Of a stretch of 17,576 nt of DNA, positions 8,115 to 14,591 are shown piece by piece. The notes under the pieces were generated by a model that was given only the letters and a program-made list of their open reading frames with translations, did not search any database and was not told where the DNA came from. Both the position numbers and the translations under genes were made by a program. The stretch's first letter is position 1; the number at the start of each line of letters is the position of its first letter. The stretch is from contig CANEVK010000013.1 in assembly GCA_947442115.1 (NCBI GenBank), positions 1 to 17,576 on the forward strand. The letters are read 5' to 3'. This DNA comes from Bacteriovoracaceae bacterium (GTDB taxonomy: Bacteria > Bdellovibrionota > Bacteriovoracia > Bacteriovoracales > Bacteriovoracaceae).

Positions 8115-8693
8115 ATGACTATCCAACCTATTCATGAGCAATCCTTCACAAAAAATTTAAAAGCAGGTCAAAATGGCTTCATTGTTGGAGAGCATAATCC
8201 GAACCTGATCCATCAATTTGATAAACTTAATCATGCAAACTGGGTTACTGCAATTATCGCCAATAAACTAAGAGCTCGCTATGAAACTCTTGAAAATTTT
8301 CTTAATAGTCTGGGTGAAATAAGACCCTCATCAAAAGAAAAAATTCGTTTTACTATTGATGAGCTTATTATGAATGCAGAACTTCATGGAAACTCAGATT
8401 CACCCATTTTCTTGTCGATACACCGACTTCAAGATGGCTTCTGGATCAATTGTAAGGATAAAGGTGGAAGATTCAATATTCAAGCAGCAGAATCACTCTA
8501 TTTCACCATTTTTGAAGAGAAGCTTACTCCATCCTTTGATGGTCTTGGAGCAGGAATTGGTCTAGGCATGATTACAAAAATGTCGTCGCAAATTCATATC
8601 AGATGCATCAAAGGTAAAGAAACGATTGTCAGCTGCTATGTGCCGGATCACTCACCCAAAGAGTTAAAGAGTTTTAGCTATATAACTGATTGA
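8115..8693 (+). CDS. RsbW-like GHKL ATPase (anti-sigma/serine kinase family)
   Basis: 192 residues. The N-box DELIMNAELHG has E83 and N87, the G1 box is D115-K-G-G, and the G2 loop is GLGAGIGLGMI (143-153), so the ATP site looks intact. This is the HATPase_c_2 type found in RsbW/SpoIIAB, cytoplasmic serine kinases that hold a sigma factor or other target and phosphorylate an STAS antagonist. About 70 N-terminal residues precede the domain, longer than classical RsbW, and could carry a target-binding function. An AAGAGAAGA ribosome site precedes the ATG. Located 9 bases behind the PP2C phosphatase, so likely one operon. It ends 7 bases from the convergent STAS gene. Confidence 0.85.
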   Translation: MTIQPIHEQSFTKNLKAGQNGFIVGEHNPNLIHQFDKLNHANWVTAIIANKLRARYETLENFLNSLGEIRPSSKEKIRFTIDELIMNAELHGNSDSPIFLSIHRLQDGFWINCKDKGGRFNIQAAESLYFTIFEEKLTPSFDGLGAGIGLGMITKMSSQIHIRCIKGKETIVSCYVPDHSPKELKSFSYITD

Positions 8694-8700
8694 TTTAAAA

Positions 8701-9165
8701 TTATTTCAAACTCAAAAATCGAAAATATTTTTCTACAATTCCATCAAACTCATACTCTTTACCATCGATGGTAATATTTTTCTGAATGCTGGATAGATCT
8801 AGTCCTCTTGCATCGATAAAATGATTGATTTCATCCTCGTCTTCAACACCAATGTAGGGAGCATATAAAGAAATCACTTTTCTCTGTGATGAAAGAAAGC
8901 CATTCACAATATTCACTTGCTGGATAAAGAACGGAGGGCATTTTTCATATTCAATATCTGTAGTCGCCGGAACATCTTTAAGTAAATTAATAAAGTCCCT
9001 AATACCACAAGAATTTATCCCTTGAAGTTTTTCAAGATCAAATACTATTTTTTTGGATGAAGGAAGTTTATAGTCAGTATGAACAAAATTCTCATCAAGG
9101 TGTCCTGAAATTTTGACCTTGGCGACATCATCAGAAGGTTTAATCTCAAATTCAAACTTAGACAT
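8701..9165 (-). CDS. STAS-like protein with Cys at the phospho-Ser position
   Basis: 154 residues from the ATG at 9163-9165, preferred over an upstream in-frame ATG at 9234 because AAAGGAA lies just upstream and because it overlaps the kinase stop by only 8 bases (coupled translation). The STAS core has KKIVFDLEKLQGINSCGIRD: the usual D-S-S-G loop reads N51-S52-C53-G54. In SpoIIAA/RsbV the second Ser is the phosphorylated residue; here it is Cys. The rest (VEDEDEINHFIDARG, then IDGKEYEFDGIVEKYF) is an extra C-terminal region. The protein is probably a partner of the HPt kinase upstream or of the RsbW-like ATPase, but phosphorylation on Ser52 is only a possibility. Confidence 0.7.
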   Translation of the reverse strand: MSKFEFEIKPSDDVAKVKISGHLDENFVHTDYKLPSSKKIVFDLEKLQGINSCGIRDFINLLKDVPATTDIEYEKCPPFFIQQVNIVNGFLSSQRKVISLYAPYIGVEDEDEINHFIDARGLDLSSIQKNITIDGKEYEFDGIVEKYFRFLSLK

Positions 9166-10783
9166 GTTTTTTCCTTTTAAGATACTTATAGGGCAGGGCC
9201 AATTCTGAACAAGAAGTGCCATTCTCTTCGTCAAGGCTAAGATTTAGTGTGGCCCCAAAACCTTTAGCAATCCGATCAACTAAGCCAACACCTTGGTTCA
9301 AGCCACTCAAGATCGATACATCATTTAACTTTTTATTAATTCTACCTTTGGTTTTAATTTGAATCAAGCACGATTGCCCTTGGTCTTTTGCCTCAATCGC
9401 TATTGAATTTTGATCGCTATTTTCACTCATCCCATGGGCCACAGCATTTCTTAATCCCTGAATAAGAAACTGATGTAATAGTTTATATAAGCTGCTATCG
9501 AGAAAGAATCCTGCACAACTAGTCGAAAAATATTTTACATCTTTTCCAGAACTTTGACCCAGCTCCTGAGCATACTCCCCCATCGATAGAGAGATCTCTT
9601 CCAAGTTTATAAAAACAAACGGGGTTAGAATTTCTTTTGCAGTATCAAGTTCTTTGGCCTGAAATACCTCTGAGATAATACTTAGTGGTAATATTTTTTT
9701 ATCCTCGGTCGTACTTGGTAAAAGCAACCGTATTTGATTTAATATCTTTTTAAAATTATTCGATAGTTCTTTTACGTTAAGCTGCTTCTCTCCTATGCCC
9801 TCATCTGATAATTCTATTTGATGGACTAACTGATCAAACCCAACTGGCCCATAGTAGGAAAATAAACCTTTCAAGGCATGAAGATTTGCTTTAAAAAATT
9901 GAAGGTTGGAATCTTCATTTAAAAGTTCCTCCAAAAGATCCTCTACTTCACTCATGGCAACTTGAAAACGACCTCCACTTTGTGAAGCCTTGAGTAAGCT
10001 CGCCGCAAATTTTGTTTTGACATCTAAGTCTTGGCGTACCTTGGTCTCCTCAGTCACGTTGGTCATCGCAAGGATAATTGATTCTAATTGCTCTACTTCA
10101 CTATAATAGGGGTAATAAGTAATTTTAAACACCTCATTAGCGAAAACCAATTCCTGAGGTGCAAGTGCAACCATTTCCTCAAAGGGAAGCGCATTAGAGA
10201 AGAGCAATGCTATCCATTTCTTTGATTGTTCAGTCGTCATAACAGTCGCAAACAACTCAGCAAGATTATCTGGAAATAACTCCGTGACGACAGATAAATT
10301 TAACCCTTGAGCCAAATCGATCTTACCATCAGGATTGACCATAAAGATTGCCTGTTTAAAGCTATCTAATAGATCAAATAAGTACTTATTGGATCGTCTT
10401 AATTCAGCTGTTCGATCAGCAACCATTTGCTCAAGGTTTTGATTAATTTGTTTCAGCTCTTGCAATTGTGAGTGATACTTTTGATGAAGATTCTTTTCTA
10501 CAAATAGATCTTTAATTATAATTAAAACGGATTGATCTATTGAAACTTTTCTAACTAATCCAAAACCCTCTTTTTGATTGGCAAAATTAAACCCACACTC
10601 AACAGAAAGTTCAGATATCTCCTCTTCAAATTTAATTAAATCTTTAGCAAACTTAATCTTTCGAACTTCTCTCTCTTTGTAATTACTCAGGATAAGAAAG
10701 GAATTATTCCAAAATAAAATCTCTCCTTCCTCGTTAGTCACAAGGCATGCATCAGATAAATGCTCAAGATAAGCATAAGACAT
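9158..10783 (-). CDS. PAS/HPt CheA-like kinase with degenerate ATP site
   Basis: 541 residues from ATG 10783 (GGAG 9 bases upstream; a TTG at 10798 is possible but overlaps that site). Order: PAS-like (about 1-95), coiled coil with a DRTAELRRSN signature (about 100-132), second PAS-like (about 138-245), HPt with H302 in LHALKGLFSYYG, and a CheA-type HATPase domain (about 410-535) with N446 in LRNAVAHG. The HPt motif H-x-x-K-G is typical of phosphotransfer. No receiver, CheW or transmembrane segment is seen, so it is cytoplasmic. The DxGxG box is KTKGRIN: Asp is replaced by T478 and the second Gly by I482, so ATP binding is doubtful. GVGLVDRIAKGFGA keeps the later glycine loop. It overlaps the STAS gene by 8 bases. 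Confidence 0.8.
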   Translation of the reverse strand: MSYAYLEHLSDACLVTNEEGEILFWNNSFLILSNYKEREVRKIKFAKDLIKFEEEISELSVECGFNFANQKEGFGLVRKVSIDQSVLIIIKDLFVEKNLHQKYHSQLQELKQINQNLEQMVADRTAELRRSNKYLFDLLDSFKQAIFMVNPDGKIDLAQGLNLSVVTELFPDNLAELFATVMTTEQSKKWIALLFSNALPFEEMVALAPQELVFANEVFKITYYPYYSEVEQLESIILAMTNVTEETKVRQDLDVKTKFAASLLKASQSGGRFQVAMSEVEDLLEELLNEDSNLQFFKANLHALKGLFSYYGPVGFDQLVHQIELSDEGIGEKQLNVKELSNNFKKILNQIRLLLPSTTEDKKILPLSIISEVFQAKELDTAKEILTPFVFINLEEISLSMGEYAQELGQSSGKDVKYFSTSCAGFFLDSSLYKLLHQFLIQGLRNAVAHGMSENSDQNSIAIEAKDQGQSCLIQIKTKGRINKKLNDVSILSGLNQGVGLVDRIAKGFGATLNLSLDEENGTSCSELALPYKYLKRKKHV

Positions 10784-10815
10784 GAAAGGAAACTCCAAAC
10801 TCTTAAGTTAAGGAC

Positions 10816-10871
10816 TTATCGGTCAGGAGCTCGAGCAAGTTCAGAGGTTAATGGCCAAGTTTTTCGGTCAG
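10816..10871. repeat. Pair of 11-bp direct repeats upstream of the kinase gene
   Basis: TTATCGGTCAG at 10816-10826 and TTTTCGGTCAG at 10861-10871 differ at one base and are exactly 45 bp apart (about four helical turns). They lie between the kinase start (10783) and the tRNA terminator, in the only space available for the kinase promoter. Read on the minus strand they are CTGACCGATAA and CTGACCGAAAA. They could be regulator sites; no protein is assigned. Confidence 0.35.
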
Positions 10872-10875
10872 AAAT

Positions 10876-10904
10876 AAAAAAACCTCCCAAGAGGGAGGTT
10901 TTTT
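10876..10904 (-). terminator. Intrinsic terminator of tRNA-Phe
   Basis: AACCTCCC (10881-10888) and GGGAGGTT (10893-10900) form an 8-bp GC-rich stem with an AAGA loop, flanked by A and T runs that extend pairing. On the minus strand the hairpin is followed by a T run, right after the tRNA 3' end (10906). The symmetry means it could also stop plus-strand transcription, but no plus-strand gene approaches from the left. Confidence 0.85.
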
Positions 10905-10905
10905 A

Positions 10906-10981
10906 TGGTGCCCGCTCGCGGAATCGAACCACGGACACAAGGATTTTCAGTCCTTTGCTCTACCGACTGAGCTAAGCGGGC
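10906..10981 (-). tRNA. tRNA-Phe (anticodon GAA)
   Basis: 76 nt including an encoded CCA (10906-10908). The acceptor stem pairs GCCCGCT (5' end at 10981) with AGCGGGC. The D-arm GCTCAGTCGGTAGAGC, anticodon loop CTGAAAA with GAA at 10946-10948, and T-loop GTTCGATTC are all standard. It decodes UUC/UUU. It is transcribed from its own TTGACT-type promoter and ends at the hairpin just downstream. Confidence 0.97.
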
Positions 10982-11023
10982 CTATCGAAAACAAATAACT
11001 TTTCTTCTAAAAAAGAGATCTCT

Positions 11024-11052
11024 AAGTTAATGTTTCAATGGACTTTAGTCAA
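11024..11052 (-). promoter_or_regulatory. Sigma-70-type promoter for tRNA-Phe
   Basis: On the minus strand TTGACT (11047-11052) and TAACTT (11024-11029) are separated by exactly 17 bases, about 42 bases before the mature tRNA 5' end. The spacing and -35 are good; the -10 is a weak match. The region also has to hold the promoter of the divergent hydrolase gene, whose own signals are unclear (TTTAAT at 11072-11077). Confidence 0.5.
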
Positions 11053-11084
11053 CGACTATTCCATAAAAAGATTTAATTAACTAA

Positions 11085-11906
11085 GTGAGTCAATTGTTTA
11101 TGCCAGTTAAAGTTATCTGCACTGAGCTTTCTCTTCCTTGGTTTCAGGTTAATGCCCTGACCTTTCTTCCAGAACCGAGCTCTTCTCCTATAAAAACCGA
11201 ATGGGCGATATTTACTCATGGCTATACCTCCCATAAGGGTGATTGCTTAAATTGGGCATCACGCCTGTCTGAGTCCGGCGTTCCCGTTATTATTTTCGAT
11301 CAACCGGGGCATTATTTAGGCAGCTTTAATGAGGTCGGAAGTCTTGAAGAGTTCAAGAATCATGCCCATGAACTTTTTGGTGAGGCCTATCATAGGCTCC
11401 AAATTCTAATGGATCAAAAGATTGGGGAGTCTAATTTCCCGGCCATTAAATCAGTTATACTAGGTGGTCACTCTCTTGGGGCCTTTACGGCGATGAAAGC
11501 TCTTAAACTAGATTGCTTTCAACATTTAAACCGAATTGCTGTGGGTATTGGAATTGGAATTGGTCAAAGGCAAGCGACTCATCTCTTTGAGACTGCCTTT
11601 TACGAGAAGACACTGGCCATAAGAAGACAGTTGGTTTCTGAACACTTAGATTCTAAGGAGATCTTTTCTTGGCTTAAACAGGCAAAAGAAAATTTTGAAG
11701 TCAGTAACGAAAGAATGCATCTCATTACGGGAGAGGACGACGTTGTAGTGGGGAATCGAGGTCTGGAGGCATTTGTTGAAGTTTTAGAAAAAAATAATAA
11801 CCAAGTGACCTTTGAAAAACCAACGAGACTTCCTCATCATGAGCCGGCACTTGCGACAGCTCATCTCTTTTCATTTCTCAAGAATCATTTTCAGTGGAAA
11901 TCTTAA
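11085..11906 (+). CDS. Alpha/beta-hydrolase fold protein
   Basis: 273 residues from a GTG at 11085; an ATG at 11100 is an alternative start and neither has a clear ribosome site. The oxyanion turn THGYTSH (44-50), nucleophile elbow GGHSLGA with S130, an Asp near TGEDD (D218 or D219) and His in LPHHEPA (H251 or H252) give a complete Ser-Asp-His triad in the usual order. The fold is a monoacylglycerol-lipase/esterase-like alpha/beta hydrolase; the substrate is unknown. No signal peptide, so cytoplasmic. Its last 29 bases overlap the end of the convergent queG. A GIGIGIG stretch at 154-160 comes from a short 6-bp tandem repeat. Confidence 0.8.
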   Translation: MSQLFMPVKVICTELSLPWFQVNALTFLPEPSSSPIKTEWAIFTHGYTSHKGDCLNWASRLSESGVPVIIFDQPGHYLGSFNEVGSLEEFKNHAHELFGEAYHRLQILMDQKIGESNFPAIKSVILGGHSLGAFTAMKALKLDCFQHLNRIAVGIGIGIGQRQATHLFETAFYEKTLAIRRQLVSEHLDSKEIFSWLKQAKENFEVSNERMHLITGEDDVVVGNRGLEAFVEVLEKNNNQVTFEKPTRLPHHEPALATAHLFSFLKNHFQWKS

Positions 11907-12873
11907 TCCAATGCTTGAGATTTTTTAACCAACCCATTTTTCCTGGCCGATCAAAAGAAGTAAACTTTAATTGCTTTTTCAATCCTCTATTCGTCATATT
12001 ATTAATCAATTGAAATAATTCTAAAATTTTCATTTCATAAAACCAAGATTTGAGGAATAAAAAATCTTTCTTTAGATTAAGCAATGCCTTTACTCTCTCT
12101 AAAGGTTTTCGATTCCATGGGCACACATCTTGGCAGATATCACATCCAAAAAATTCCCCTCTTGATTTCTCAACACCTTCAGGAGGGGCTACATCCTTAA
12201 ATGTTTCAATCGTAAAAGTTGAAATACACTTTGAAGCTTCCAGAGTTCTCGATTCTCCATTAATGGCCAAAGTGGGACAAGCCTCGACACATTTATTACA
12301 CTGCCCACAATGATCAACATCTAGCTGGGGAGATGATAAACTGAGCTTTTGGTTTAGTAATAATGAACCGATAATAAAATAACTTCCCTCTTTTTTATTA
12401 ATGAGCATAGAGTTTTTGCCAAACCATCCTAAACCGGCCCTAAACGCAAGATCTCTCTCTAAAACAGGTTGCACATCAAGTGAAACAAAATGTTTTATTC
12501 CATCATGAGTGCTAGAGAGTGAATTGAAAATGACTTCCAATCGGCGCTTCACTTCAAAATGATAATCTATTCCATCAAAACCTAAAGCATAAGCAGCCAC
12601 TTGGTGATGATCATTATCTAACATCCATTTCTTTGTTTCTTGATAGCTAAAAAGAAAGACTAAAGCCGATTCAAATTCAGGATAAATGTTCTTTAAGTCC
12701 GAGCGTTTATTTTTTCTTTCATCGGCCAGGTAAGATAAAGAACCATGTTGATTTAAGTCAAGCCAGTTGAGATATTTTCCATAAGAAGAAGGGATCGAAT
12801 TTTCTGTATAGCCCCATTCAACGATCCCTAGGCTTTTAAGTTCTTTCTCAGAAATGTGCAGCAGGGATTTCAT
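11878..12873 (-). CDS. queG: Epoxyqueuosine reductase
   Basis: 331 residues, a cobalamin- and Fe-S-dependent enzyme that reduces epoxyqueuosine to queuosine in tRNA wobble position 34. The QueG blocks are all here: YALGFDGIDYH (95-104), the catalytic Asp133 in SLDVQPVLERDLAFRAGLGW, and two ferredoxin clusters, C189-x2-C192-x2-C195-x3-C199-P and C216 ... C244-x2-C247-x3-C251-P. Length fits the family core, without the HEAT-repeat tail of some members. Translation is coupled to pyruvate kinase through a 4-base ATGA overlap, with no separate ribosome site. In the minus-strand operon it is the last gene. Confidence 0.95.
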   Translation of the reverse strand: MKSLLHISEKELKSLGIVEWGYTENSIPSSYGKYLNWLDLNQHGSLSYLADERKNKRSDLKNIYPEFESALVFLFSYQETKKWMLDNDHHQVAAYALGFDGIDYHFEVKRRLEVIFNSLSSTHDGIKHFVSLDVQPVLERDLAFRAGLGWFGKNSMLINKKEGSYFIIGSLLLNQKLSLSSPQLDVDHCGQCNKCVEACPTLAINGESRTLEASKCISTFTIETFKDVAPPEGVEKSRGEFFGCDICQDVCPWNRKPLERVKALLNLKKDFLFLKSWFYEMKILELFQLINNMTNRGLKKQLKFTSFDRPGKMGWLKNLKHWIKISTENDS

Positions 12874-14567
12874 TTTTCAAAAGGAATAATTTCGATTGCC
12901 CCCGTTGGACAGGCTTCCACACACTGCATATCGAGATCACATCGAAAGATCTTGCTTGAATCAATTCTTGTTTCACCATTGTTATCTAACTTCGTTGTCC
13001 AAATCTCGTAAGGACAAACGTTGATACAGGCCTGGCATGAAGCACAGATACCCGTATCAAGTAAGATCTTTCCCTTGTCAAAAGACACCTCCTGGATCGT
13101 TTCTTGATCAGTGCTTTTGATGGCCTTAGGGACATCTTTGATAATTTCAAGTCGTATCGAGTTCGTCGTACCTTGCTTGAAGAATCTTCCATCCCCAACA
13201 GTAATAACGACCTTCTCCCCATAGTGAAGCAGATTTTTTGTTTTTAATTCGGCAATCATAAGATCGCCAAGTTTAGTCAGGTCAGAATTTTCGTGAATAT
13301 TAAAGTAATAAGGAAAAATTCCCCAGTACAGACTCATCCTTCTAATCACATCTAATGAATTTGTGACCCCTAGAACAGGTGTTTTAGGCCGAAAGCGAGT
13401 CATTTTCAGACAAGAATTTCCACCTTCAGTGATAGAAATAATCCAACTCGCCTGATTTTTTTCGGCCACAATAGAAGCTGCAACCTGAATAGATGCCGTA
13501 ACACTATTGATACCCATATTTCGTAGGAATGGTCTGTCACGAGGAGTTTTTTCTGCCTCTTCAATGATTTGTCCCATGATTGTAATGGCCTCTAAAGGAT
13601 ACTTCCCAGAAGCTGTTTCCCCAGAAAGCATCACCACATCTGTTCCATCCCAAATAGCATTGGCCACATCAGAAGCCTCCGCTCTCGTTGGAGCTGAATT
13701 TGTGATCATACTTTCTAACATTTGAGTGGCCGTAATAATCGGACGTCCGATTTCATTACAAAGCTTAATCATTCTTTTTTGAATACTAGGTACGAGGTGA
13801 TTTCCAACTTCAACCCCCATATCTCCACGAGCAATCATGATGGCATCTGAAACATCAATAATGCTCTCCATATTATCTAAAGCTTCAGGCTTTTCAATTT
13901 TAGATACGATTGGGACATGCACCTTCATGGTATGAAGAAGAGATTTTACGGCCATCACATCTTCTGCAGTCCTAACAAAACTGAGAGCCACATAATCTAT
14001 TCCCTGCTTAAGTCCAAACAGTAAATCTTCTCTATCTTTATCCGTAAAGCTTGGGGCCGAGACTTTAACATAAGGAAGATTGATACCTTTGTTTGATTTA
14101 AGGGTTCCACCGACTTTAATTTTAATTTTTAAAACATCACGATCTTTTTCGATCGCCTCGGCCACAATAAGCCCATCATCAAATAATATTCTGGCACCAA
14201 CATGGGCATCTTTTACTAAATTTTTATAAATTGTAGGAATAAATTGTGTGGAATATTCTGAATAATTATCTTTGACATGACTCGGACCAATGACCCAAAC
14301 ATCGCCATCTTTCAAGATAAGAGGCTCGGGTAGTTTATCCACTCTGATTTTTGGTCCTTGCAAATCGAGAAGGATAGCAACTTCTTTACCTACATTTAAA
14401 GAGGCCTGGCGAATATTTTTTATGGATTGCTCATGGGCTTCGTAAGTCCCGTGAGACATATTCACCCTCGCTGCATTCATACCAGCAAGAATCATTTTCT
14501 CAAGCATTTCAATGGTATTTGAACTAGGTCCAATGGTAGCGATAATCTTCGCTCTACGGCTAAGCAT
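12870..14567 (-). CDS. pyk: Pyruvate kinase fused to a two-cluster ferredoxin domain
   Basis: 565 residues; a normal pyruvate kinase is about 470-480, and this one ends its core around GTTNSIRLEII (466-476). The core has the substrate and nucleotide residues R34-x-N36-x-S38, D68, K223 and E225 (SKIEK), D249 (ARGDMGVE) and T281 (ATQMLES). After a 25-residue linker come Fe-S motifs: C508-x2-C511-x2-C514-x3-C518-P and C543-x2-D546-x2-C549-x3-C553-P, a bacterial 2[4Fe-4S] ferredoxin pattern with Asp at the middle ligand. The reaction is PEP + ADP to pyruvate + ATP; the tail's role is unknown. It is 24 bases after the coiled-coil gene and overlaps queG, so probably in an operon. Confidence 0.95.
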   Translation of the reverse strand: MLSRRAKIIATIGPSSNTIEMLEKMILAGMNAARVNMSHGTYEAHEQSIKNIRQASLNVGKEVAILLDLQGPKIRVDKLPEPLILKDGDVWVIGPSHVKDNYSEYSTQFIPTIYKNLVKDAHVGARILFDDGLIVAEAIEKDRDVLKIKIKVGGTLKSNKGINLPYVKVSAPSFTDKDREDLLFGLKQGIDYVALSFVRTAEDVMAVKSLLHTMKVHVPIVSKIEKPEALDNMESIIDVSDAIMIARGDMGVEVGNHLVPSIQKRMIKLCNEIGRPIITATQMLESMITNSAPTRAEASDVANAIWDGTDVVMLSGETASGKYPLEAITIMGQIIEEAEKTPRDRPFLRNMGINSVTASIQVAASIVAEKNQASWIISITEGGNSCLKMTRFRPKTPVLGVTNSLDVIRRMSLYWGIFPYYFNIHENSDLTKLGDLMIAELKTKNLLHYGEKVVITVGDGRFFKQGTTNSIRLEIIKDVPKAIKSTDQETIQEVSFDKGKILLDTGICASCQACINVCPYEIWTTKLDNNGETRIDSSKIFRCDLDMQCVEACPTGAIEIIPFEK

Positions 14568-14591
14568 ATATTAATCTTTTGATGAGGTTTA

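Noticed and set aside
10760..10975. 71-residue plus-strand open frame
   Set aside because: It runs antisense through the kinase start, the terminator and the tRNA-Phe gene; it has no ribosome site and no protein-like composition.
11540..11565. Tandem ATTGGA-type 6-bp repeat in the hydrolase (GIGIGIG)
   Set aside because: Only about 2.5 copies and in frame; probably ordinary coding sequence, not a phase-variation tract.
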